From Candidatus Tepidiaquacellales bacterium UBA2330 (lineage in GTDB: Bacteria; Bacteroidota; Ignavibacteria; Tepidaquicellales; Tepidaquicellaceae): a DNA stretch of 64,000 bases. The notes under the pieces were generated by a model. It was given only the letters and a program-made list of their open reading frames with translations, did not search any database and had not been told where the DNA came from. Where the stretch lies: contig DDUU01000051.1 of NCBI GenBank assembly GCA_002344965.1, positions 186,001 to 250,000 of the forward strand, in the 5' to 3' direction. This document shows, piece after piece, positions 35,691 through 44,505 of this stretch (positions are counted from its first letter, which is position 1; each line of letters begins with the position of its first letter). A program made the position numbers and the translations under genes.

Positions 35691-36016
35691 ATTGAAAATA
35701 ATTTAATTATTATTAATGTTTGAAAATATTTCCTTTTATTCAATTTAATTTTAACTGCTTATAAAATGAAATGACTTCGTAAATAATTAACTAAAACCTG
35801 AAACTATACTCCGGACGTATATTCGCATCATTTTAAAATTACAGCAAACATCTTTATTTACAATCATTACTGCTAATTATTTTTTTAAATTTAAACATAT
35901 GAATTATTTCATTCGGTATTTTTAATAAAAAAATTGGAAAGGATTGTCACAGTTGCCTAAAATATTTGTCTAAATTTTAAAAAGAAAATTCTTAAATTAA
36001 TACTTCAATTATATTT
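35691..36016. other. Intergenic region between divergent DUF2007 and sigma-factor genes
   Basis: Over 320 AT-rich bases with no coding frame. It should hold both divergent promoters; I do not see a repeated or palindromic operator. Confidence 0.5.
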
Positions 36017-36913
36017 ATGTTTAATCCGTTTAAAGAAAATAAATCTATTGCCCGTAAATTTGAAACAGAAGATTCTGTTTTAGTCAGCGCCGCAGTTGCC
36101 GGAGATAAGAAAAGTCTGGAGCTGCTTATAAAACGTCATCAGGCCTGGATCTTTAATATATCTTTGAAAATGGTCTGGGATCCGGCGGACGCAGAAGATG
36201 TTACTCAGGAAGTTCTGATTAAAATAATTACAAAACTTTCTACATTCAGAAGTGAGAGTTCATTCAGAACCTGGGCTTACAGGATTACTGCAAATCATGT
36301 CATTAATATGAGGAAAAGAAAAAAAGAATTCGAATATACTTCATTCAGAATTTACGGTAATCAGATAGTTAATTCTCCCGATACGGAATTACCTGACAAA
36401 GACAGTGTACCCGTAGATGTAGCGCTTTTGATTGAAGAGACAAAGATCGGCTGTATGAATGCAATGCTTCTTTGTCTTGACCGTGAGCAGAGACTTGTGT
36501 TTATACTCGGAAGTTTGTTCGGCGTTAATGATACAACCGGTTCTGAAATTCTCGGTATCAGCCGCGATAATTTCCGACAAAAACTCGCCCGCGCAAGAAA
36601 GGATCTTTCAAATTTTATGAGCAATAAATGCGGTCTTATTGATAAAAAAAATCCGTGTCATTGTAATAAAAAAACTAAACTGATGATAGACGCCGGTCAT
36701 GTTAATCCCGAAAAACTTCTGTTTACTAAAAACAGATTACACAGTATTGAAAGTATTGCCGGAAAAAGAAAAGAAGCAATTGACGAACTGATGGAAAAAA
36801 AAGCTATAAAACTTTTCCGGGATCACCCGTTTCAGGATTCTCCTGATTTTGTTTCAGCATTGAACCAAATTCTTGAATGTAATGACTTTAAAAGAATTTT
36901 TAATTTTAACTGA
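36017..36913 (+). CDS. ECF-type RNA polymerase sigma factor with Cys-rich C-terminal extension
   Basis: The protein is 298 residues, longer than usual (about 190). Sigma region 2 lies at about 30-105 (LLIKRHQAWIFNISLKMVWDPADAEDVTQEVLIKIITKL, FRTWAYRITANHVINMRKR). Region 4 lies at about 150-200 (LDREQRLVFILGSLFGVNDTTGSEILGISRDNFRQKLARARKDLSNFM). A roughly 95-residue extension then begins CGLIDKKNPCHC and continues in a charged helical tail. The Cys motif could bind metal or sense redox, but no anti-sigma gene is adjacent. Its regulon is unknown. Confidence 0.85.
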   Translation: MFNPFKENKSIARKFETEDSVLVSAAVAGDKKSLELLIKRHQAWIFNISLKMVWDPADAEDVTQEVLIKIITKLSTFRSESSFRTWAYRITANHVINMRKRKKEFEYTSFRIYGNQIVNSPDTELPDKDSVPVDVALLIEETKIGCMNAMLLCLDREQRLVFILGSLFGVNDTTGSEILGISRDNFRQKLARARKDLSNFMSNKCGLIDKKNPCHCNKKTKLMIDAGHVNPEKLLFTKNRLHSIESIAGKRKEAIDELMEKKAIKLFRDHPFQDSPDFVSALNQILECNDFKRIFNFN

Positions 36914-36989
36914 ACACAATTCCGAAAATCAATTTGTGTATTACTTAATGCAGTTTGTTTTTAAGAATATTTTCCGATCAATAATTCTG

Positions 36990-38450
36990 TTAAGGTAAAA
37001 CCGCTCCGACAAAATTATATGAATTGTTATCCGTGATTCCAAGATCGGAAATGTCTGCAAGCCCGTCTCCGTTTACATCCGAGCTGATGTATCCTGTCAG
37101 AAAATTACCCGCATCGTTGTCTATCACTGTAAGATCTGCAAGATCTGTTGTCCCGTCCTGATTCACATCGCCGGAATAAATTGCCCATCGGGTTCCCTTT
37201 AAAGTCATATTACTTCCGTAAGCGTTTGAGGCTGAAGCAGAAAAGTCATAATCCAGTTCATCGGAAATAAACATAAGTGCGATTGAGCTCCACGTCTCTA
37301 TGGAATTTCTGTGATTAAGAGTTATATAATAATTCACATTGTTAACCGCATTGCTGAAAAGTAAAGATATATTTCCGAGCGAATCAGTCAGTGACTTTCC
37401 TGAATCGATTATTTCATAAGGAGAGGAAGAGTTTCTCAGAAATACAGATATAGTATCTGCAGTCATATTGTTTTCAGACTCATTGTAAAATCCTTCGATA
37501 AGCATATTCAGATCCAGATGTCTGAAAACGATTCCGCCGGTGGTCGTTTTTCTGATAGTTCCGTTTTCGCCGGAAGCCCATGCTGTCGATGAGTTCAGGG
37601 ACATTAAAGAATAAAAATGTGAAGAGGCATTACTGTTTTGCATCAGCCAGTTTATGCCGCCGTTTGTCGTGGCAAGTATAGTTCCGTTATCACCCGCAGC
37701 AAAACCTGTAGAAGAATTTACAAAATCTATTGAACGTATGAACACTCCTGTTCCGGTGTTCTGAAAAGACCAGTTTGCACCTCCGTTTGTCGTGGATAAA
37801 ATAATTCCGTTGAAGCCGGTGATCCATCCGTTTGCCGGGTCTGCAAAATTTACACAATGTAATAAAGCTGATGTACCGCTTGATTGTGAGAACCAGTTTG
37901 TTCCGCCGTTAGTAGTTTTCCTGATTACTCCCCCGTTTCCCGTTACCCAACCCGTCAGTTCATTTATAAAAAATACTGAATACAAAACCTGCGCTGTACC
38001 GCTGCTTTGTAAAGTCCAGTTTGCACCGCCGTTAGTGGATTTAAATATTTCCCCGTTGCTGCCGGAGATCCAGCCTGTCGATGTGTTAATAAAATGCACA
38101 TACCAGAGATCTGAAAACGTCCCGCTGCTTTGTAAAGTCCAGTTCGCGCCTCCGTTTGAAGTTGATAAAATTAATCCGTTACCGCCTGATATCCATCCGT
38201 TGTTTTCATCAGTAAAAAATACAGCCCACAGTGTGGCAAAAGTATTTGAGGTTTGCTGCGTCCAGTTCGTCCCTCCGTTTGTGGATTTCATAACCAATCC
38301 GCTACTGCCGCATAGCCAGCCGGTGTTTTCATTTACGAAATAAATTTCGGTAACAGTGTTGTTAAGACCGTTGCTGAGTGTGTACCAGCCCTGCGCCGGA
38401 GCTGAGCTGAATGAAAATAAAATGATAAGAAGCGAAATCAGAATTTTCAT
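36990..38450 (-). CDS. Secreted YCF48-like BNR-repeat protein with dockerin-like C-terminal module
   Basis: The 486-residue protein has a signal peptide (to SSAPAQG). Residues 20-310 are about seven repeats of the YCF48/BNR type, each close to TNGGxNWxxQxSGTxxxLxxVxFxDxxxGW, giving a beta-propeller like photosystem II assembly factor HCF136; the link to photosynthesis is only structural. The last 165 residues repeat the module seen at 1-2414 and 7119-8648 (EGFYNESENNM, HRNSIETWSS, IYSGDVNQDGTTDLADLTVIDND, SSDVNGDGLADISD, ending NFVGAVLP). It is transcribed away from the palindromic array upstream of its start. Confidence 0.87.
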   Translation of the reverse strand: MKILISLLIILFSFSSAPAQGWYTLSNGLNNTVTEIYFVNENTGWLCGSSGLVMKSTNGGTNWTQQTSNTFATLWAVFFTDENNGWISGGNGLILSTSNGGANWTLQSSGTFSDLWYVHFINTSTGWISGSNGEIFKSTNGGANWTLQSSGTAQVLYSVFFINELTGWVTGNGGVIRKTTNGGTNWFSQSSGTSALLHCVNFADPANGWITGFNGIILSTTNGGANWSFQNTGTGVFIRSIDFVNSSTGFAAGDNGTILATTNGGINWLMQNSNASSHFYSLMSLNSSTAWASGENGTIRKTTTGGIVFRHLDLNMLIEGFYNESENNMTADTISVFLRNSSSPYEIIDSGKSLTDSLGNISLLFSNAVNNVNYYITLNHRNSIETWSSIALMFISDELDYDFSASASNAYGSNMTLKGTRWAIYSGDVNQDGTTDLADLTVIDNDAGNFLTGYISSDVNGDGLADISDLGITDNNSYNFVGAVLP

Positions 38451-38535
38451 TTAATTAATATTAGAGTTAAATACAAAGATAATGTATTTATTTGTAAATG
38501 TCAGACAGGCGGTAAGAAATGGAGCTAAGTGAAAA

Positions 38536-39225
38536 TGTATTCCGCGGAGTTGTTTTGTGATGACTTTGTATGAAAGTATGTATCGCGGAATTGTATTCCG
38601 CAGAGTTGTTTTGTGATGACTTTATGTGAAAGTCTGTATCGCGGAGTTGTTTTGTGATGACTTTAAGAAAAGTATGTATCGCGGAGTTGTATTCCGCGGA
38701 GTTGTTTTGAGGTGACTTTAAGGAAAGTATGTATCGCGGAATTGTTTTGTGATGACTTTAAGAAAAGTCTGTATCGCGGAATTGTATTCCGCGGAGTTGT
38801 TTTGTGGTGACTTTATGTGAAAGTATGTATCGCGGAATTGTATTCCGCGAAGTTGTTTTGTGGTGACTTTAAGGAAAGTATGTATCGCGGAGTTGTTTTG
38901 TGATGACTTTATGTGAAAGTCTGTATCGCGGAATTGTTTTGTGATGACTTTATGTGAAAGTATGTATCGCGGAATTGTATTCCGCAGAGTTGTTTGTGAT
39001 GACTTTATGTGGAAGTCTGTATCGCGGAGTTGTTTTGAGGTGACTTTATGTGAAAGTCTGTATCGCGGAACTGTATTCCGCGGAGTTGCTTGTAATGACT
39101 TAATATGGAAGTCTGTATCGCGGAATTGTATTCCGCGAAGTTGTTTTGTGGTGACTCTATGTGAAAGTCTGTATCGCGGAATTGTATTCCGCGGATAGTC
39201 ATAAAACCACTTTAGTGGTTTTATG
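38536..39225. repeat. Composite palindromic minisatellite array
   Basis: About 13 tandem units start at 38581, 38637, 38677, 38732, 38772, 38828, 38883, 38923, 38965, 39020, 39061, 39116 and 39172, each beginning TATCGCGGA. They come in two lengths: 55-56 bp, containing the palindrome GCGGAATTGTATTCCGC, and 40-42 bp, lacking its second half. All share a GTTGTTTTGTGATGACTTTA-type spacer and an AAAGT(A/C)TG tail. A degenerate partial unit precedes at 38536. The array ends in a hairpin ATAAAACCAC / GTGGTTTTAT (39200-39225). It fills the gap between divergent genes (38450 and 39351) and creates long spurious open frames. Confidence 0.9.
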
Positions 39226-39350
39226 CAAAATTCCATGCAGCTTCTGTTATATATGAATTTTCTTAAATTAATTTAAATTAGAATTTTACGATGTAGTAAT
39301 GTTTTGTATTGTATAAAATTTTTTTAATAAATAGCTTTAGAAAATTTTTT

Positions 39351-39818
39351 ATGAAAGAGTATTTTAAAGACATCTTCGAATATGAACAGTGGGCGAATAA
39401 TGAATTTATAAATATAATTGAATCTATGAAATCACCTCCGGACAGCATTCTGAATTTAATGTCACATATTATAAATGCCCGGATAATATGGCTTGGCAGG
39501 ATAAAAAAAATTAATTTTAATACTGAAGTCTGGCAAAAATATAAGAAAGATGATCTCAGAAATATACACTCTTCTTCTGTTAACAGTGTTTTAAAATTTA
39601 TTAGTGAAAATACTGAAGAAGATTTTGAAAAGATCATTGAATATGAAAATTCAAAAGGAGAAAAGTTTTCATCACGGCTTTCTGATATTTTGATACACTT
39701 GAGTCATCATTCCGCTTATCACAGAGGTCAGCTTGTCATTCATCTGAAATCGGTAAATTCAGTTTTACCTGACACAGACTATATTCTCTATGTCAAAAAT
39801 TTTAAAAAAATAAATTGA
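39351..39818 (+). CDS. DinB-family protein
   Basis: From ATG 39351 the protein has 155 residues and is a four-helix DinB/YfiT-like bundle: FEYEQWANNEFINII, LMSHIINARIIWLGRI and IHLSHHSAYHRGQLVIHL. The histidines of the second (MSH) and last helix (SHHSAYH) form the usual metal-binding triad. The family binds a divalent metal and includes thiol S-transferases of bacillithiol or mycothiol systems; the exact reaction is unknown. The upstream TTG at 39309 is an unlikely start. The TGA overlaps the TTG start of the next gene, so the two are coupled. Confidence 0.85.
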   Translation: MKEYFKDIFEYEQWANNEFINIIESMKSPPDSILNLMSHIINARIIWLGRIKKINFNTEVWQKYKKDDLRNIHSSSVNSVLKFISENTEEDFEKIIEYENSKGEKFSSRLSDILIHLSHHSAYHRGQLVIHLKSVNSVLPDTDYILYVKNFKKIN

Positions 39819-41461
39819 GCATATTAGAAAACAGTTTTCAAATCTGCGCAAACATTGTCGATATATTTAATAAAAAAATCTATCCGGGATGTATATCAGT
39901 CAATAACGGAAAAATAATTTCCATAGAGGAAAACAAAAATAATTATGATTCTTATCTTATGCCCGGCTTTATCGACGCGCACGTGCACGTTGAAAGTTCT
40001 ATGCTTATTCCGTCAGAGTTTGCAAGAATAGCTGTTACTCACGGCACCGTTTCAACGGTTTCTGATCCGCACGAGATTGGAAATGTACTCGGCGTTGAAG
40101 GAATAAGATATATGATCACAAACGGAAAAAAAGTCCCGTTCAAGTTTTATTTCGGAGCTCCCTCCTGTGTTCCGGCTACTGCGTTTGAAACTGCCGGCGC
40201 AGAAATTACAGCTTCTAATATCAGACAGTTATTCGAAAAAGACGGTCTCCTTTATTTGAGTGAAATGATGAATTATCCCGGAGTGCTCTTCGATGATCCT
40301 GATGTAATGGAAAAAATAAAGATCGCTCATGAACTCGGACGCCCGGTTGACGGTCACGCACCCGGTCTCAAAGATCACGATGCTGAAAAGTATATCTCAG
40401 CCGGTATCTCCACGGATCATGAATGTTATACTCTTGAAGAAGCTCTCGGTAAAATTAAATTCGGCATGAAGATCATTATCCGCGAAGGCTCTGCTGCAAA
40501 AAATTTTGATGCTCTTCATCCCCTTTTAAAAAAATATCCGGAAAAAGTTATGTTCTGCAGCGATGATAAACATCCGGATGATCTTATTCTAGGGATGATA
40601 GATAAAATTGCAGCAAGATCTGTTGCGCTTGGTTATGATGTCTTCGATGTAATCCGCTCCGCTTCACTCAATCCCGTCTCACATTACAAACTAAATACAG
40701 GTCTGCTCAGAGTTGATGACCCGGCAGATTTTATTGAAGTGTCTGATCTTAAGAATTTTAAAGTTCTAAAAACATTCATTGACGGAAATCTTGTCGCTGA
40801 AAACGGCATTAGTAAGATTTCACGTGTTAAAGAATCCGTTGTAAATAATTTTAATTCTAATCCGAAAATTGTTTCTGACTTTGAAATTAAAGCTGACGGA
40901 AATAAAACGGTCAGAGTGATCGAAGCATTTGACGGACAGCTTATTACTGATGAATTACATTCTGATTTAATTGCAGCTGACGGTAAGTTATTTCCCGATG
41001 TCGTAAATGATATACTTAAAATTACTGTCGTTGAAAGATACAGATCTGGTAAACCGGCTGTTGCTTTTATAAAAAATTTCGGATTAAAAAACGGAGCTGT
41101 CGCTTCATGCGTTGCTCACGATTCCCATAATATTATTGCTGTCGGTACAAATGATACGGATATTTGTAATGCCGTTAATGCCGTAATTGAAAACAAAGGT
41201 GGTATTGCGGTTTCATCTGACGGAAAAACGGATTCGCTTGCATTACCTGTCGCAGGTATTATGTCGGCTGATGACGGTTATGAAGTTGCAGAAAAATATT
41301 CCCGGCTTGACAAACTCGCTAAAGAGCTCGGCTCCGGATTACATGCGCCGTTTATGACTCTGTCATTTATGGCTCTTCTTGTAATTCCGCAGCTTAAACT
41401 CAGTGATAAAGGTCTGTTTGACGGCAAAAAGTTTGAGTTTGCGGATCTTATTGTAAAATAA
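39815..41461 (+). CDS. ade: Adenine deaminase
   Basis: The 548-residue amidohydrolase has the full adenine deaminase set: MPGFIDAHVHVESSM (metal-binding HxH), VSDPHEIGNVLG, FFGAPSCVPAT-like FYFGAPSCVPATAFE, GHAPGL, FCSDDKHPDDL, and the extra C-terminal domain with VASCVAHDSHNI. It converts adenine to hypoxanthine and ammonia, using two metal ions. The start is TTG 39815, overlapping the DinB stop (TTGA); this is the only start that keeps the N-terminal domain. The length fits the family. Confidence 0.95.
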   Translation: MSILENSFQICANIVDIFNKKIYPGCISVNNGKIISIEENKNNYDSYLMPGFIDAHVHVESSMLIPSEFARIAVTHGTVSTVSDPHEIGNVLGVEGIRYMITNGKKVPFKFYFGAPSCVPATAFETAGAEITASNIRQLFEKDGLLYLSEMMNYPGVLFDDPDVMEKIKIAHELGRPVDGHAPGLKDHDAEKYISAGISTDHECYTLEEALGKIKFGMKIIIREGSAAKNFDALHPLLKKYPEKVMFCSDDKHPDDLILGMIDKIAARSVALGYDVFDVIRSASLNPVSHYKLNTGLLRVDDPADFIEVSDLKNFKVLKTFIDGNLVAENGISKISRVKESVVNNFNSNPKIVSDFEIKADGNKTVRVIEAFDGQLITDELHSDLIAADGKLFPDVVNDILKITVVERYRSGKPAVAFIKNFGLKNGAVASCVAHDSHNIIAVGTNDTDICNAVNAVIENKGGIAVSSDGKTDSLALPVAGIMSADDGYEVAEKYSRLDKLAKELGSGLHAPFMTLSFMALLVIPQLKLSDKGLFDGKKFEFADLIVK

Positions 41462-41464
41462 GTA

Positions 41465-41980
41465 TTATTCATCCGGTTTTGCTTCTATGCTGTAATAATT
41501 CAGATCCCTTTCCCAGATATGTATCGGCTTTTCAAACTTCAGCCCGATTTTATTTATTACTTTTATTGAAGCTTTATTTTCCGGGTATGCCAATGCTACA
41601 ATTTTTTTTAATCCTATACCGGTTAATCCGAAGTTTAAAATCTCTCTGGAAATTTCTGTCGCATATCCTTTTCCCCATGATTCCTTCTCAAATAAATAAG
41701 CAATCTCAACTTCATTAAGACTCTTTATGTAATTTAATCCGCACTGTCCTGCTAAATCTCCCGTTGCTTTATTTATTACCGCATATATTCCATAACCTTT
41801 TTCAGAATAACTTCTCATAAAATTATTCAGCATTTTCTGAACCTGGTCAGTTGTCATTACTCCGCCCATTCCGATGTATCTCATTACATCATCATCCTTA
41901 CAGATTTCTGTTAGTTTTTTCAAATCGGATTCTCTGTATTCTCTCGCATACAGTCTTTCAGTCTCTTTGATTATCATCAT
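41465..41980 (-). CDS. RimJ/RimL-type N-acetyltransferase
   Basis: A roughly 171-residue GNAT protein: KETERLYAREYRESDLKKLTEIC, GDLAGQCGLNYIKSLNEVEIAYLFEKESWGKGYATEISREIL (acetyl-CoA loop GKGYAT) and ALAYPENKASIKVINKIGLKFE. Such enzymes acetylate N-terminal or side-chain amines. I chose the Met-Met at 41977-41980; an upstream GTG at 42058 adds 26 residues outside the domain and leaves no promoter space for the divergent gene that starts at 42059. Its stop lies 3 bases from the stop of adenine deaminase (convergent). Confidence 0.85.
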   Translation of the reverse strand: MMIIKETERLYAREYRESDLKKLTEICKDDDVMRYIGMGGVMTTDQVQKMLNNFMRSYSEKGYGIYAVINKATGDLAGQCGLNYIKSLNEVEIAYLFEKESWGKGYATEISREILNFGLTGIGLKKIVALAYPENKASIKVINKIGLKFEKPIHIWERDLNYYSIEAKPDE

Positions 41981-42058
41981 TGATTTTTTGGTAACAAACT
42001 TTAAACTTGTACGTAATTTTCCTAACTTGTTACTCCTTATAAAATTAAATTCAAACAC

Positions 42059-43918
42059 ATGCGTTCATTTATTTTATTATTATTCATAGTATTGTTTAAC
42101 TCCGTTTTAACTGCGCAAATTACTCAGGATAATTCTTACAGATTTTTTGTGGATATGAATATTGTTGAAGATGATAAACTTACAGTAGAGCTTATCACAC
42201 CTAAATTCAGTGAACAGGAAGTAGCTTACAAATTTCCCGCTATGGTACCCGGCACTTATAAAGTGTATGACTTCGGACAGTATGTTTCGGATTTTTCCGC
42301 TAAAGACGCTTCGGGAAATGATCTACCCGTTACCAAAACGGATGTTAACACATGGACAATATCTGATGCAGGAAGTTTGTATAAAATAACTTATAAAGTT
42401 GATGATACTTTTGATGATACTGTTGCTTCAATAAAAGTTTTTGAACCTGTCGGTACAAATATAAAAGAAGGCATACAGTTTGTTTTTAATAACCAGGGTT
42501 TCTTCGGATATTTTGACGGGTATCTGAGAAATGAATATCTCCTTACCTTTAATAAACCGGACGGATTTTATGGATCTACAAGTCTCAATGCATTAAAAAG
42601 AGATGAGAAGGAAGATGTCTTTGTATCAAAAGATTATCAGTTTCTTGTCGATAATCCTATTATGTATTCATTACCTGATACTACATCCATTAATTTTGAT
42701 GAAGCGAAAATAATGATATCCGTTTATTCGGAAAGTAAAGGAATTTCTTCCAAAGATATTTCAGAAAGTCTAAAAGAACTGATGATCGCCACCAGAAAAT
42801 TCCTCGGAGGAAAACTGCCTGCTGAGTATTATACATTCATATATAATTTTTCAACTGACGGTAATTCCGGAAACTACGGCGCTCTTGAGCATAACCTGTC
42901 ATCTTTTTTCCATTTTCCTGATATTCCCGCTCAGGCAAAATCCTATATGATTAATTCTCTTATGTCAACAAGTTCGCATGAATATTATCACACCGTTACT
43001 CCGCTTAATCTGCATTCCGAGGAAATCGGTGTTTTTGATTTTAATAATCCTGTTATGAGTAAGCATCTGTGGCTCTATGAAGGAACAACTGAATATTTTG
43101 CGGATTATATTCGCTACAGAGAAGGATTGATGGATCAGAAAAGTTATCTGAACAGCATACAGGAAAAAATTAACGGGTCAATGAATTACAATGACTCTCT
43201 GCCGTTTACCGTAATGAGCAAAGGTGCTCTCGACCAGTATGAAGATCAGTATCTTAATGTTTATATGAAAGGCGCTCTGATCGGAATGTGTCTCGATATT
43301 ATTATAAGAGAAGAGTCAGGCGGGACTATGGAGTATCAGGATCTGATTAACAGACTGTCCGCAAAATACGGTAAAGACAAACCTTTTAAAGATGATGATC
43401 TTTTTAATGACATTGAATCAATGTCATTTCCAAAAGTCAGGGAATTTTTAGATACTTATGTGGACGGTCCAAATAGAATTCCTTATGATGAAATATTCGG
43501 TAAAATCGGTTTGGTTTTAAAAAAAGACACTTATGATGTGATTGATCTCGGAGGAACTGTGCAAATTGGATTTAATCAGGATAACTACAGACTTAAAATT
43601 AATGATTTGAATAATACAGATAATAAATTCTTAACTGAACTGGGTATTATGAAAGGTGATGAACTTATTTCATTTAATGGTAACCCGATCACTTTTTTTA
43701 ATGCAAAAGATGTTTTCGGATCTGCTGAGAAACAGGCTAAGATAGGAGATAAATTGGAGCTTGTCGTTGCCAGATATGATAATAGCGGTCCGGAAAAACA
43801 GGTTAAACTAAATGCTGTTGTTTCTGATGTTAAACAAAAATATGATTATGAACTTTCTCTTTCTGAAAATCCGACTGAAGAACAAAAGAAATTATTGAAA
43901 CTTTGGTCAGGTAAATAA
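42059..43918 (+). CDS. M61-family metallopeptidase with C-terminal PDZ domain
   Basis: The 619-residue secreted protein has a signal peptide ending VLTAQ. Residues 25-190 form the M61 N-terminal beta domain. The catalytic domain has the gluzincin motif SSHEYYHTVTPLNLH (His307, Glu308, His311) and the third zinc ligand in WLYEGTTEYFADY, matching glycyl aminopeptidase-type M61. A PDZ domain follows at about 500-600 (GIMKGDELISFNGNPI). It probably trims peptides in the periplasm or outside the cell. A terminator follows at 43946. Confidence 0.93.
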   Translation: MRSFILLLFIVLFNSVLTAQITQDNSYRFFVDMNIVEDDKLTVELITPKFSEQEVAYKFPAMVPGTYKVYDFGQYVSDFSAKDASGNDLPVTKTDVNTWTISDAGSLYKITYKVDDTFDDTVASIKVFEPVGTNIKEGIQFVFNNQGFFGYFDGYLRNEYLLTFNKPDGFYGSTSLNALKRDEKEDVFVSKDYQFLVDNPIMYSLPDTTSINFDEAKIMISVYSESKGISSKDISESLKELMIATRKFLGGKLPAEYYTFIYNFSTDGNSGNYGALEHNLSSFFHFPDIPAQAKSYMINSLMSTSSHEYYHTVTPLNLHSEEIGVFDFNNPVMSKHLWLYEGTTEYFADYIRYREGLMDQKSYLNSIQEKINGSMNYNDSLPFTVMSKGALDQYEDQYLNVYMKGALIGMCLDIIIREESGGTMEYQDLINRLSAKYGKDKPFKDDDLFNDIESMSFPKVREFLDTYVDGPNRIPYDEIFGKIGLVLKKDTYDVIDLGGTVQIGFNQDNYRLKINDLNNTDNKFLTELGIMKGDELISFNGNPITFFNAKDVFGSAEKQAKIGDKLELVVARYDNSGPEKQVKLNAVVSDVKQKYDYELSLSENPTEEQKKLLKLWSGK

Positions 43919-43945
43919 TTTTAATAATTTACTCCTTATAAAATA

Positions 43946-43971
43946 CCGCTGATACTCAGCGGTTTTTTTTT
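43946..43971 (+). terminator. Rho-independent terminator after the M61 peptidase gene
   Basis: The 7-bp stem CCGCTGA / TCAGCGG with loop TAC is followed by nine Ts, 27 bases after the stop codon. Confidence 0.9.
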
Positions 43972-44041
43972 GCAGAAAATACTGATAACTTGAATCAATA
44001 ATATGGTATGTTTAATTTGTTCAAATTCATAAAACAAGAAT

Positions 44042-44467
44042 ATGAAAACAATTAGACTTTTATATTTTAAAGCTCTCTTCATTTCCTTTATATTTGTTTC
44101 GTCATCTTTAATGTGGAACTGCAGCGGCGCATCACCTGAATTAAGTCAGTACAGAAATGCACTTAAAACTCAGATGCAGACTATGGTAAATACATTAAAC
44201 GGCGGTCATTACAATCAGTTCATGCAGAACTATGTTGAGCCTTCATATATCTCAAAAGTCGGTGGTCTCGACCAGGCGTTAATTCAGTTTGATAATAAAA
44301 AGCAAAAGGAAGTTTACGCTATGCTGCAGATTGCTAAAAACATAGAACCGATGTACAGTTCAAAAAGTAAACTGATGACATACTTTGATAACGCAATGCC
44401 CATTCCGGTTACTTTCAAAATGGTAAACGGAAAGTGGTATCTGACCGGTGATATGTTTCAGAATTGA
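44042..44467 (+). CDS. Small lipoprotein of unknown function
   Basis: The 141-residue protein has an SpII lipobox (SLMWNCSG, lipidated Cys about residue 27). The mature part is one short domain: helices MQTMVNTLNGGHYNQFMQNYVEPSYISKVGG, then strands ending VTFKMVNGKWYLTGDMF, which resembles the NTF2-like layout of small lipoproteins. No family name is supported. It follows the M61 gene, separated by a terminator, so it is probably its own unit. Confidence 0.72.
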   Translation: MKTIRLLYFKALFISFIFVSSSLMWNCSGASPELSQYRNALKTQMQTMVNTLNGGHYNQFMQNYVEPSYISKVGGLDQALIQFDNKKQKEVYAMLQIAKNIEPMYSSKSKLMTYFDNAMPIPVTFKMVNGKWYLTGDMFQN

Positions 44468-44505
44468 TATTCTGTTAGAATCTAAGTTTTTAAAATTAAC
44501 TGAAT

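Noticed and set aside
37792..38343. 183-codon plus-strand frame opposite the YCF48-like gene
   Set aside because: It is the antisense echo of the repeated beta-propeller coding sequence.
36990..38450. Photosystem II assembly factor as a sign of photosynthesis
   Set aside because: Similarity is to the YCF48 repeat fold only; it is secreted, carries a dockerin-like tail, and no photosynthetic genes are in the window.
38536..39225. Possible CRISPR array
   Set aside because: Spacers are not unique: the DNA between palindromes is itself repeated, the unit length varies and no cas gene is present.
38718..39236. A 172-codon open frame on the minus strand, with others on both strands, in the repeat array
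   Set aside because: The frames exist because the repeat unit lacks stops in several frames; the peptide is a pure echo of the DNA repeat and has no ribosome binding site.
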